6,629 nt of DNA from Chloroflexota bacterium. Its GTDB lineage: Bacteria > Chloroflexota > Anaerolineae > VGOG01. The position numbers and the translations under genes were made by a program. A model generated the notes under the pieces. That model ran no database searches. It saw nothing but the letters and a program-made list of their open reading frames with translations, and was not told the DNA's origin. Position 1 is the first letter of the stretch. Each line of letters starts with the position of its first letter. The stretch is from assembly GCA_030615705.1 (NCBI GenBank), contig JAUWYT010000091.1, positions 1 through 6,629 of the forward strand. Reading direction: 5' to 3'. Positions 1 through 5,955 of this stretch are shown piece after piece.

Positions 1-30
1 CATGAGATCGCCACGCAGGTTGGAGACGTC

Positions 31-71
31 AGGTGCCCGTCACTTCTGAAGTGACGGGCACCTGGGCACCT
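31..71. repeat. REP-like palindrome, left copy
   Basis: A perfect inverted repeat occupies 31-46 and 48-63 around a single central base (arms of 16, starting AGGTGCCCGTCACTT). It is followed at once by a second copy of the arm's last eight bases, GGGCACCT (64-71). The whole 41-bp unit recurs in the same orientation at 680-720, differing only at two of the three central bases. Placement on both sides of a REP-type transposase suggests it is the sequence that enzyme recognises; that role is inference from the family. No T-tract follows, so it is not a typical intrinsic terminator. Confidence 0.85.
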
Positions 72-95
72 GAGGGCATCTGAGAGGTTTGGATC

Positions 96-680
96 ATGCC
101 ATACCGAAGGATTCAGTTTGCTCAAGGTCAATACTACCATATCTACAATCGGGGCAGCGGGCGTCAGGCTATATTCCGGGAAAACGACAACTACGTGTTC
201 GCGTTGCGCCTGGTGAAGAAGTATACCAGCACGTTCAATGTCTCTGTGATGGCCTACTGTCTAATGCCCAATCATTATCACTTTTTGCTGCGGCAAGATG
301 GCATGGAATCAGCGGGCCTGGTGCCTCAGAGGGTCTTCAACAGCTACACAAAGGCGTTCAACAAGCGCTACGGCAGCAGTGGTACCCTCTTCGAGGGGCG
401 CTACAAGGGCATCCATGTGGACAAAGATATCTACCTGCTTCATCTGTGCCGGTACATCCACGCCAATCCGGTCAAACATGGATTGGTGTCGCGTCTAGAG
501 GAATGGCCGTACTCCAACTATCATGAATGGATTGGAACGCGGAACGGTACGCTGGTTGACCAGGCCTTTGTGCAAGAGCATTTCCCGGCAACGCAGACCT
601 ATAGTCAGTTTGTTCTGGATTACCTAGCTGGCCTAGATGAGTTGCCCGAAGGAATCGAACCTTACTTGCTGGAGTGGTGA
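96..680 (+). CDS. REP-associated Y1 (HUH) transposase, IS200-like
   Basis: This 194-residue protein belongs to the Y1/TnpA-REP family of single-strand DNA nucleases, which cut and rejoin DNA at hairpins through a covalent phosphotyrosine. The family signatures are visible in order. An N-terminal HIYNRG segment is at 15-20. The metal-binding HUH motif is H60-Y61-H62 within CLMPNHYHFLL. A YTKAFN segment starts at Y84, then FEGRYK at 99-104. Last comes RYIHANPVKHG, whose Y120 is the best candidate for the catalytic tyrosine by analogy with E. coli RAYT. A WPYSNYHEW segment (137-145) is typical of the RAYT C-terminal region. Length is normal and all key residues are present, so it may be active. 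GAGAGG at 82-87 lies 8 bp before the ATG and supports this start. No convincing promoter was seen in the 95 bp upstream. The stop codon TGA shares its A with the right-hand palindrome. Confidence 0.9.
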   Translation: MPYRRIQFAQGQYYHIYNRGSGRQAIFRENDNYVFALRLVKKYTSTFNVSVMAYCLMPNHYHFLLRQDGMESAGLVPQRVFNSYTKAFNKRYGSSGTLFEGRYKGIHVDKDIYLLHLCRYIHANPVKHGLVSRLEEWPYSNYHEWIGTRNGTLVDQAFVQEHFPATQTYSQFVLDYLAGLDELPEGIEPYLLEW

Positions 681-720
681 GGTGCCCGTCACTTTGGAAG
701 TGACGGGCACCTGGGCACCT
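680..720. repeat. REP-like palindrome, right copy
   Basis: Arms at 680-694 and 698-712 are perfectly complementary (15 bp, loop TGG). They are followed by the extra GGGCACCT at 713-720, exactly as in the copy at 31-71. The first base of the left arm is the last base of the transposase stop codon. A strong hairpin here could slow transcription into the lipoprotein gene at 749 or protect the mRNA 3' end. It has no following T-run. Confidence 0.85.
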
Positions 721-748
721 TCCTGGCCGATAGCACAAGAGGCAACAG

Positions 749-1378
749 ATGACGGCAATTGCAATGGCCAACCGAGTTTGTAGACGGATGACGCGCATTT
801 TCCTCGCCGCCTCGGTTTTCAGCTTGTTGTTATGTGCGTGTGGTACGGGTTCTATGCGCACAAATACCCCGTCTCCATTCCCTGCCACCCCAACACCTTC
901 TGTTCAAGTTATGTATTGTCCACCGCTTATTAGCATCCGGGACCGATACCCAGGCCTACCCAGGTTCCTTGAACAGGTATCGCCAGAGCCAGAAAGCACA
1001 TTGAGTTCGCTTGAATATGATGAGGGCCAAAGTACGGTTTGCGTAGTGTTTGTCGTAGAGGAGATATTAGAGCCTGGCGACTTTTTTCATGCCGAGGATG
1101 TGGTTGAAAGACTTGCCTTGTTGATTGACGGCCATACTGCCGAAGACTTAGCTACTGGGAAGAAAGATTACAAAGATTATTGTACGTCGAACATTCAGAT
1201 GTCTAAGATCATGTTGCTCGACAAAGAAGGCAACGTGATAGCATCCGGCCCTGGACCTCTGGGCAGCAGATGTTGGTCCATCGCGCTAGAGCCGGGCAAA
1301 CATGAGGCAACAGTTCGCGTGCACAAGACATCTGGGGCTGTACTTGAATATACCTGGACGTTTACCGTTGTGCCTTAG
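749..1378 (+). CDS. Predicted lipoprotein of unknown function
   Basis: I do not recognise this 209-residue protein. It has a basic N-terminus, a hydrophobic stretch (17-28) and a lipobox ending at C31 (LLCAC), so it is probably lipidated and exported. A Thr/Pro/Ser-rich linker follows (39-51). The mature part has four cysteines (C57, C98, C145, C175) that could form two disulfides outside the cell. The C-terminal third (about 150-208), with the pattern 'LEPGKHEATVRVH..SG..LEYTWTFTV', resembles a bacterial Ig-like beta-sandwich; that is inference from pattern only. AAGAGG at 737-742, 6 bp before the ATG, supports this start. The internal ATG at 788 has weaker spacing signals but would also give a shorter, classical signal peptide. 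Base composition is visibly less GC-rich than the importer genes. It stands alone downstream of the transposase palindrome. Confidence 0.75.
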   Translation: MTAIAMANRVCRRMTRIFLAASVFSLLLCACGTGSMRTNTPSPFPATPTPSVQVMYCPPLISIRDRYPGLPRFLEQVSPEPESTLSSLEYDEGQSTVCVVFVVEEILEPGDFFHAEDVVERLALLIDGHTAEDLATGKKDYKDYCTSNIQMSKIMLLDKEGNVIASGPGPLGSRCWSIALEPGKHEATVRVHKTSGAVLEYTWTFTVVP

Positions 1379-1430
1379 ATGAGCAAGACCCTGGCAAGGC
1401 TTGCCTCGCCTGTAGCTCCCTGTCAATGCG

Positions 1431-2195
1431 TCATTCATTCATCTCATAAATCAACCGCAGCCCCTTGAGGGTAATCCATGGATCTACCAACTGGATGGCG
1501 TCGGTCTCTCGGGCGATGATATCGGCCAGGCCGCCGGTGGCGATAACCTTCATTTCACGGCCCAACTCCTGACGGAAACGGGCCACCATGCCTTCTACGA
1601 GACCGACGTAGCCAAATAGGACGCCCGATTGAATGGCCTGCATGTTGTTGGAACCGATGGCTTTGGGCGGGCGCGTCAGGTCAGTGCGCGGGAGCTTGGC
1701 TGTGCGGGCGAAGAGGGCCTCCATGGCGATGACGATACCCGGCGCGATGGCCCCACCCAGGTAGTCCCCCTCTGCCGAGACGGCATCAAAGATAATGGCT
1801 GTGCCGAAGTCCACCACGCACACCGGCCCCCCGTACAACCGATGGGCGGCTACTGCATTGGCCACCCGATCAGCTCCCACGTCGCGGGGGTTGTCGTAGC
1901 GAATGCGCACCCCGGTACGCACGCCGGCGTCCAATACGAGCGGGTTGCAGCCGAAGTAGTCCTTGCTTAAGCCAACGAAGGTTCCCGTCAAGGGCGGCAC
2001 AACGCTAGCAATGGCGATACCATCTACGTCGCCGACACCATATCCCCTGTGGCTGAAGAGCTCTATGAGAAGAATGGCGTACTCATCGGCCAGGCGCTGG
2101 TGATCGGTAGCGATCCGCCAATGAGCCGCTAACTCCTTCCCCCGGTAGAGGCCCAGCACGATGTTGGTGTTGCCAATGTCAATACACAGCAGCAT
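1431..2195 (-). CDS. coaX: Type III pantothenate kinase (CoaX)
   Basis: CoaX phosphorylates pantothenate to 4'-phosphopantothenate, the first step of coenzyme A synthesis, in the cytoplasm. It is an acetate/sugar-kinase-fold enzyme. The 254 residues match the usual family length. Visible motifs are the N-terminal phosphate loop with D6 and GNTN (8-11), GADR (107-110), D129 in VVDFGTA, GGAIAPG (147-153), SGVLFGYVG (190-198) and ATGG (219-222). One oddity is the segment after D129, which reads GTAIIFD. The family normally has Thr at the second of these Ile positions (GTAxT), so I135 replaces a residue expected near the ATP phosphates. The rest is intact, so I call it a gene rather than a pseudogene. 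An AGGAGGG ribosome site (2202-2208) lies 6 bp from the ATG. It follows the importer operon on the same strand after a 117-bp repeat-filled gap. No promoter of its own was recognised. Confidence 0.93.
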   Translation of the reverse strand: MLLCIDIGNTNIVLGLYRGKELAAHWRIATDHQRLADEYAILLIELFSHRGYGVGDVDGIAIASVVPPLTGTFVGLSKDYFGCNPLVLDAGVRTGVRIRYDNPRDVGADRVANAVAAHRLYGGPVCVVDFGTAIIFDAVSAEGDYLGGAIAPGIVIAMEALFARTAKLPRTDLTRPPKAIGSNNMQAIQSGVLFGYVGLVEGMVARFRQELGREMKVIATGGLADIIARETDAIQLVDPWITLKGLRLIYEMNE

Positions 2196-2222
2196 GGTTC
2201 ACCCTCCTACAAGCCGCATGGG

Positions 2223-2252
2223 ACGCAGATTAACGCAGATTTTCGCAGATTT
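2223..2252. repeat. Three tandem 10-bp units (CGCAGATT core)
   Basis: Units at 2223-2232, 2233-2242 and 2243-2252 read ACGCAGATTA, ACGCAGATTT and TCGCAGATTT. They lie in the coaX leader, 15 bp beyond its ribosome site. Short arrays of this kind occur scattered in some environmental bacterial genomes; no function is visible here. Confidence 0.8.
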
Positions 2253-2253
2253 T

Positions 2254-2316
2254 TCTTCATGCTTCCTGCCTCTTGCCTCGAGCTTTGGATTTTGAACTTT
2301 GAGCTTTGAAGTTTAA
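2254..2316. repeat. Degenerate tandem heptamer array (9 units)
   Basis: From 2254 the sequence can be cut into nine consecutive 7-bp units: TCTTCAT, GCTTCCT, GCCTCTT, GCCTCGA, GCTTTGG, ATTTTGA, ACTTTGA, GCTTTGA, AGTTTAA. The last four or five are closest to a GCTTTGA consensus. The final unit contains the stop codon (2313-2315) of the permease gene, so the array reaches into coding sequence. Together with the 10-mer array it fills nearly all of the space between the permease gene and coaX. Confidence 0.75.
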
Positions 2317-3137
2317 TGGCGTGGATCCAGGTAATCCCGCAACCCGTCTCCCAGAAAATTGAACCCCAGGACGGTGAGGGCGATGGCCAGACCCGGAAAG
2401 ATGGCCAGCCATGGCCCTCTGTCCATGAACAAACGCGCCTCCTCGAGCATCTTCCCCCAACTGGGCATCGGCGGCTGGGTGCCCAGCCCTAGATAGCTCA
2501 ACGAGGCCTCAGCCAGGATGGCTGTGGCGAAGCTCACGCTGGCCTGCATTAGCAGCGGTGCCAGGCCGTTGGGCACGATGTGCCGCCGCAGGACGTGCAA
2601 ATCCGTCCCGCCCACGGCCCGGGCCGCCTCCACGTAGCCCTCCTGTTGCACCGCCAGCACCGAGGCCCGGGTAAGCCGGGCGAAGACCGGAACGTTCACC
2701 ACCCCGATGGCCAGCATGGCGTTGAGATGCCCTGGCCCCAACGCCCCGACCACGGCAATGGCCAGGAGGATGGCCGGGAAGGCGAACAAGGCGTCCATCA
2801 GCCGCATCAGCGCCTCGCCCAGCAGTCCCCCGTAGAAGCCGGCCACTGCTCCGATGATCATCCCTCCGCCCAGCCCGATTCCCACCGCCACCACTCCCAC
2901 GCTGAGGGCGATTCCCGCCCCGCCCATCACCCGGCTCAGGATGTCCCTCCCATACTGGTCGGTACCGAAGAGATGGGCCGCGCCCGGCGGCTGGAGCCGG
3001 GCAGCGATGTCCATCGCCGTTGGGTCGTGGGGAGTGGCGAAACTGCCGAGCATGGCTACCACCGCCATCGCCAGGACGATGACCCCGCCCCCCACCAGGA
3101 GCGGGCTGACGTGCCGCCAGCGTCTCTCAGCTACCAT
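2313..3137 (-). CDS. ABC peptide-type importer permease, DppC/OppC family
   Basis: This is the second membrane subunit of a peptide/nickel-type ABC importer. The 274 residues hold an N-terminal membrane segment (about 12-32), the OppC-type periplasmic stretch ending HLFGTDQYGRDILSR (55-69), and several further hydrophobic segments. The cytoplasmic EAA loop (170-190, EAARAVGG...HIVPN) is where the ATPase docks. The end, LGDGLRDYLDP, is characteristic of the family. Its ATG overlaps the end of the upstream permease gene by 11 bp, and GGAG (minus strand of 3145-3148) lies 7 bp before it, so the two are translationally coupled. The substrate cannot be told from sequence: dipeptides, oligopeptides or another solute are all possible. 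It is the last gene of the operon in view; the usual two ATPase genes do not follow it. The stop codon falls inside a heptamer repeat array. Confidence 0.93.
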   Translation of the reverse strand: MVAERRWRHVSPLLVGGGVIVLAMAVVAMLGSFATPHDPTAMDIAARLQPPGAAHLFGTDQYGRDILSRVMGGAGIALSVGVVAVGIGLGGGMIIGAVAGFYGGLLGEALMRLMDALFAFPAILLAIAVVGALGPGHLNAMLAIGVVNVPVFARLTRASVLAVQQEGYVEAARAVGGTDLHVLRRHIVPNGLAPLLMQASVSFATAILAEASLSYLGLGTQPPMPSWGKMLEEARLFMDRGPWLAIFPGLAIALTVLGFNFLGDGLRDYLDPRH

Positions 3138-4083
3138 GCTTGTTCTCCAGAGAGATGCGCGGGTCGAGCCAGGTGTAGGCCATGTCCACCAGGAAGTTGA
3201 TGGTTACCACCAGGGCAGCGATGAACAGCACCAACCCCTGGATGAGTGGTAGGTCCCGGTTGTTGATGGCGAAGAGCACCAGCCGGCCCACACCCGGCAG
3301 GGCGAAGACCTGCTCGATGACAATGCTCCCTCCCAGGAGGAACCCCAGTTGCAGGCCCAGGAGGGTCACAGTAGGGATGAGGGCGTTTCTCAGGACGTGG
3401 CGGACGATGATTTGTGTCTCGGAGAGGCCCTTGGCCCGGGCGGTGCGGATGTGATCGCGAGACAGCTCTTCGAGCATCGAGGCCCGCACCAGGCGAGCCA
3501 GCACCCCGGCCACCGGCAGTCCCAACGCCAGGATGGGCATGGCCAGGCTGCGCAGCGCCTCTAGCGGACTCTCCCCCCAGGGCACATACCCGCCCGAGGG
3601 CAGCCACCGCCAGCTCAAGGCGAAGAGGAGGATGAGGAGGATCCCGATCCAGAACGAGGGCAGGGCCAGCCCCGCCTGGGCGAGAAGCAGCACCCCGTAG
3701 TCGAGCGCGCTGTGTTGGTGGGTGGCGGCCAGGATGCCAAGCGGCACGGCCAGGAGCACGGCCGGGGCCAGGGACAGGATGGCAAGCGAGAGAGTGACCG
3801 GCAGTCGCTCGGCAATGAGGGTAGCCACCGGCCGGCCGTGCCGCAGCGAGACCCCCAGGTCCCCGCGCAGCACCCCGGTCAACCAGCTAAGGTATTGCAG
3901 GGGAAGCGGGCGATCCAGTCCCAATTGGGCCCGCAGGTCGGCCAGGGCCTCTGGCGGGGCCTCGGTGCCCAGGATGATCTGGGCCGGATCGCCCGGCACC
4001 ACCTGCACCACCACGAAGGTGACCAGGGAGATCAGGAACAAGGTGAGCAGGAGAGACGGGAAGCGTCGCCAGAGGTAATTCAT
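3127..4083 (-). CDS. ABC peptide-type importer permease, DppB/OppB family
   Basis: This is the first membrane subunit of the importer. From the chosen start it has 318 residues, close to the family norm. An N-terminal membrane segment begins YLWRRFPSLLLTLF, followed by the conserved VVPGDPA (28-34). A large periplasmic loop (about 35-95) comes next, then further membrane segments. The EAA loop around 210-236 (IRTARAKGL...RNALIP) is the ATPase docking site, and the family-typical EQVFALPGVGRL is at 257-268. A GTG at 4095 would add four residues. I prefer the ATG at 4083 because it overlaps the stop of the binding-protein gene as ATGA, the usual coupled junction, and because the protein then starts MNYLWRRF as family members do. 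Ribosome binding is weak (GGAAGAG, 3 bp away), which fits translation by coupling. It pairs with the DppC-type permease downstream. Confidence 0.93.
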   Translation of the reverse strand: MNYLWRRFPSLLLTLFLISLVTFVVVQVVPGDPAQIILGTEAPPEALADLRAQLGLDRPLPLQYLSWLTGVLRGDLGVSLRHGRPVATLIAERLPVTLSLAILSLAPAVLLAVPLGILAATHQHSALDYGVLLLAQAGLALPSFWIGILLILLFALSWRWLPSGGYVPWGESPLEALRSLAMPILALGLPVAGVLARLVRASMLEELSRDHIRTARAKGLSETQIIVRHVLRNALIPTVTLLGLQLGFLLGGSIVIEQVFALPGVGRLVLFAINNRDLPLIQGLVLFIAALVVTINFLVDMAYTWLDPRISLENKHGS

Positions 4084-5666
4084 TGTCTCTTCCACACCGT
4101 CCGCAGGTCGTAGATGTCAATGGGGTAGAGTTGCCAGCCCTGGACTTCTTGTCTCAGCCCGACCGAGGAGAGCGGGGCCAGGAGATAGACGGCCACCGCG
4201 TCGTCGGCCAGCATCCGCTGCATCTCGGCGTAAATCTCGTGGCGGCGCTCCGGGTCGTGGCTGACCGACCCCTCTTTGGCCAGCTCGTCGTAGTGGGGAT
4301 TGTTGTAGTTCATGTAATCCTCTTTGCGGTCGCTGACATAGCGGTTGAGGAAGGGGTCGGGGTCGAGCCGGCCGGTGTGGCCCAGGGTGGTCAGGGTGTA
4401 GTCCCGGCCGAAGTACACCTGTTCCAGGTAGGTGCCCCACTCGATGGTCTCCAGCGTGGCCTTGATGCCCACCTTGGCCAGTTGGTCGGCGATGACCTCG
4501 CCGTTGCGGATGTGGAAGTCGTAGGGCTGGGGGAGGGCGATGGTGGTCTCGAAACCGTCGGGGTAACCGGCGTCGGCCAGGAGCTCTCTGGCCTTCTCGG
4601 GATCGTAGGGGTAGCGATCGGTCAGGTCCACGTAGAAGTCGCTTACCGGGGGCATGTGGCCGCCGATGGGCACTCCGTTGCCCCACTGGGCCCCCTCGAT
4701 CACCGCCTGCTTGTCAATGGCGTGATTGAGGGCCTGGCGCACCCGCAGGTCGTCGAAGGGAGGGCGAGCGTTGTTGATGGCCAGCAACTGGATGCCGTTG
4801 AATGGCTGCTGGATGAGCTGGATGCCGGGCGCCTCCTGGAGGCCGGCGATCTCCTGGGCGGGCACCTCAGGCACCACGTCCACCTCGCCGGTCTTCAGGC
4901 TTATCAGCCGGGCGGCCGGGTCGGTGATCACCCGGAAGGCGACCTGGTCCAGGTAGGGCACGTCGGGGAGGAAGTATTTGTCGAAGCCGTGGAGCTTGAC
5001 GTGGCTGTCGGGCACCCATTCCACGAACTCGAAGGGGCCGCTGCCGACAGGGTGATCGCGCAGGGTGTCGGCGGCTTCCCGGGGGATGATGGCCGCCCAG
5101 CCGTAGGCCAGGTTGGAGAGGAAGGCGGCCTGGGGCTCGGAGAGGGTGAAGACCACGGTGTGGTCGTCTGGGGTCTCGATGGCGGTGATGATGTTGTAGT
5201 CCTTGGCCCGGGGGCTGGCCGTTTCGGGGTCGAGGATGCGTTCGAAGCTGTACTTCACGTCGGCGGCGGTCATCGCCCGCCCGTTGTGGAAGAATACGTC
5301 GTCGCGCAGGTGGAAGGTCCAATTCAGCCCGTCGGCCGAGGTCTCCCACGAGGTGGCCAGGTCGGGCTGGATGCGGCTTTGGGGGTTAACCTGCACCAGG
5401 GTGTCGTAGAGGTTGCGGGTGATCTGGAAGGTGGCGGCGGCCACGGTCTTGTGGGGGTCGAGGCCGTCCACGTCGGCGGCGATGGCCACGGTGAGGGAGC
5501 CGCCGCGCTGGGCGGTGGGGGCTGTGGGGCCTGGGCTGGGCGTGGGCGAAGCCGTGGGCCCTTCGACTGTAAGCACAGCGACCTCAGGACGTGGCCCACA
5601 GGCCGTGAGGAGCCCTGCCAGGATCAGGGTCAGCAGGGCCAGGTGGACAGCGTTTCGTGCGTTCAT
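4080..5666 (-). CDS. Peptide-type ABC importer substrate-binding lipoprotein (SBP_bac_5 family)
   Basis: This 528-residue lipoprotein captures the solute outside the membrane and delivers it to the two permeases encoded next. A signal peptide ends at the lipobox LLTAC with lipidated C23. A Thr/Pro/Ser-rich linker (about 35-52) tethers the domain. The family-5 solute-binding domain then runs from about 56 to near the end. Signatures include NLYDTLV (85-91), PDLATSWE...DGLNWTFHLRDDVFFHNG (101-129), ADVKYSFERI (135-144), PVGSGPFEF (206-214) and RQALNHAIDKQAV further on. A perfect AGGAGG (minus strand of 5673-5678), 6 bp before the ATG, fixes the start. The family binds di- and oligopeptides, nickel, haem, bile acids and other ligands; the specific one is not visible. 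Its stop overlaps the next start. About 60 bp upstream is an intrinsic terminator on the same strand, so expression may depend on readthrough. Confidence 0.95.
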   Translation of the reverse strand: MNARNAVHLALLTLILAGLLTACGPRPEVAVLTVEGPTASPTPSPGPTAPTAQRGGSLTVAIAADVDGLDPHKTVAAATFQITRNLYDTLVQVNPQSRIQPDLATSWETSADGLNWTFHLRDDVFFHNGRAMTAADVKYSFERILDPETASPRAKDYNIITAIETPDDHTVVFTLSEPQAAFLSNLAYGWAAIIPREAADTLRDHPVGSGPFEFVEWVPDSHVKLHGFDKYFLPDVPYLDQVAFRVITDPAARLISLKTGEVDVVPEVPAQEIAGLQEAPGIQLIQQPFNGIQLLAINNARPPFDDLRVRQALNHAIDKQAVIEGAQWGNGVPIGGHMPPVSDFYVDLTDRYPYDPEKARELLADAGYPDGFETTIALPQPYDFHIRNGEVIADQLAKVGIKATLETIEWGTYLEQVYFGRDYTLTTLGHTGRLDPDPFLNRYVSDRKEDYMNYNNPHYDELAKEGSVSHDPERRHEIYAEMQRMLADDAVAVYLLAPLSSVGLRQEVQGWQLYPIDIYDLRTVWKRQ

Positions 5667-5725
5667 GCGGTACCTCCTCGATGTGTGATGAGTGAGGGCC
5701 GAAGGGCGGGAGGCTCAACTGAGCT

Positions 5726-5757
5726 AAACAAAAGCCCCCTGGGGCGTCCCAAGGGGC
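5726..5757 (-). terminator. Intrinsic terminator / possible attenuator ahead of importer operon
   Basis: Read on the minus strand, a 10-bp stem (5757-5748 with 5743-5734; nine Watson-Crick pairs and one G-U) closes on a 4-base loop. It is followed directly by TTTTGTTT (5733-5726). This is a textbook rho-independent terminator. It ends 59 bp before the binding-protein ATG and lies about 250 bp downstream of the hicA stop. It could be the end of the hicBA transcript or an attenuator in the importer leader. No clear promoter was found between it and the importer start, which favours a regulatory or leaky terminator. Confidence 0.85.
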
Positions 5758-5775
5758 AGGTATCTGTCAGGGCAT

Positions 5776-5814
5776 GAGGATTCCCGCCGTCTCGGTCGCC
5801 TCGGCGATCCAAGC
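5776..5814 (-). repeat. Leader-hairpin repeat, downstream copy
   Basis: These 39 bases are identical to 6460-6498. They contain an imperfect hairpin: GGAT (5778-5781) and CGCCG (5785-5789) pair with CGGCG (5802-5806) and ATCC (5807-5810), leaving a three-base bulge and a 12-base loop. On the minus strand the block lies downstream of the promoter block 5956-6001, in the same order as in the compact copy beside hicB. Confidence 0.9.
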
Positions 5815-5835
5815 GACAAACAGTTGTTTACTGCT

Positions 5836-5861
5836 CCCGCCGGATTGTCAAATCCGGCGGG
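5836..5861. repeat. Perfect 11-bp hairpin
   Basis: CCCGCCGGATT (5836-5846) and AATCCGGCGGG (5851-5861) are perfect complements around GTCA. The hairpin belongs to the palindromic DNA that separates the two blocks of the downstream promoter repeat. No T-run follows on either strand. Confidence 0.85.
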
Positions 5862-5863
5862 CT

Positions 5864-5910
5864 GGCCTGGATTTGGCACTTGTCCTGAGCTTGCCGAAGG
5901 AATCCAGGCC
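5864..5910. repeat. REP-like palindromic element
   Basis: Arms GGCCTGGATT (5864-5873) and AATCCAGGCC (5901-5910) are perfect complements. The 27 bases between them include CTTGTCCTGAGCTTGCCGAAGG. That core is very like a dispersed palindromic repeat I recognise from many environmental bacterial genomes (CTTCGACAAGCTCAGGACA and variants). The spurious reading frames it makes are also familiar ('PSASSGQ'). It has no relation to the 41-bp palindromes at the left end of the window. Confidence 0.75.
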
Positions 5911-5932
5911 GAGCGAAGTTGGGCATCTTGCT

Positions 5933-5955
5933 CACCGCCGCCCATGCGGTCGGTG
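5933..5955. repeat. Imperfect 9-bp hairpin
   Basis: CACCGCCGC (5933-5941) pairs with GCGG (5946-5949) and CGGTG (5951-5955), with one bulged T at 5950 and a CCAT loop. It abuts the promoter block beginning at 5956 and, on the minus strand, would lie at or just after the predicted transcription start. Confidence 0.65.

Larger units (their letters stand above)
31..720 (+). mobile_element. Candidate REP/RAYT unit (transposase plus flanking palindromes)
   Basis: The Y1 transposase gene lies between two 41-bp palindromic repeats in direct orientation: the left ends 24 bp before the start codon and the right begins on the last base of the stop codon. This is the arrangement known for REP-associated tyrosine transposases, which are usually domesticated single-copy genes beside REP palindromes, and for IS200/IS605 elements, whose ends are subterminal hairpins. 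No target duplication is expected for this class and none was seen. The outer limits are therefore set by the repeats only and remain uncertain. Confidence 0.55.

Noticed and set aside
31..720. CRISPR-like repeat pair
   Set aside because: There are only two copies, they are separated by a whole gene, and they are strongly palindromic, which fits REP elements and not a CRISPR array.
472..888. A 138-codon minus-strand frame across the transposase and lipoprotein genes
   Set aside because: It spans two well-supported genes and the palindrome between them, and its translation has no domain-like pattern.
1393..1405. Inverted repeat GGCAAG/CTTGCC between the lipoprotein gene and coaX
   Set aside because: The arms are only 6 bp with a one-base loop that cannot form a normal hairpin, and no T-run follows on either strand, so it is not a supportable terminator.
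2580..3252. Plus-strand open frames opposite the permease genes
   Set aside because: They encode Pro/His/Arg-rich low-complexity translations with no ribosome sites and no family resemblance, opposite clear permease genes.
4083..5777. A 564-codon open frame on the plus strand
   Set aside because: It is antisense to the binding-protein gene, is extremely rich in Val, Gly and Glu/Asp/His, and reflects GC-biased third positions of the real gene. The minus-strand reading has a signal peptide, family motifs and a perfect ribosome site.
5666..5814. T-box riboswitch ahead of the importer
   Set aside because: The terminator and a GGTACCGC string near the start codon look superficially T-box-like. 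But that string is part of the AGGAGG ribosome site region, lies after the terminator, and no AGGGTGG-type core precedes the terminator.
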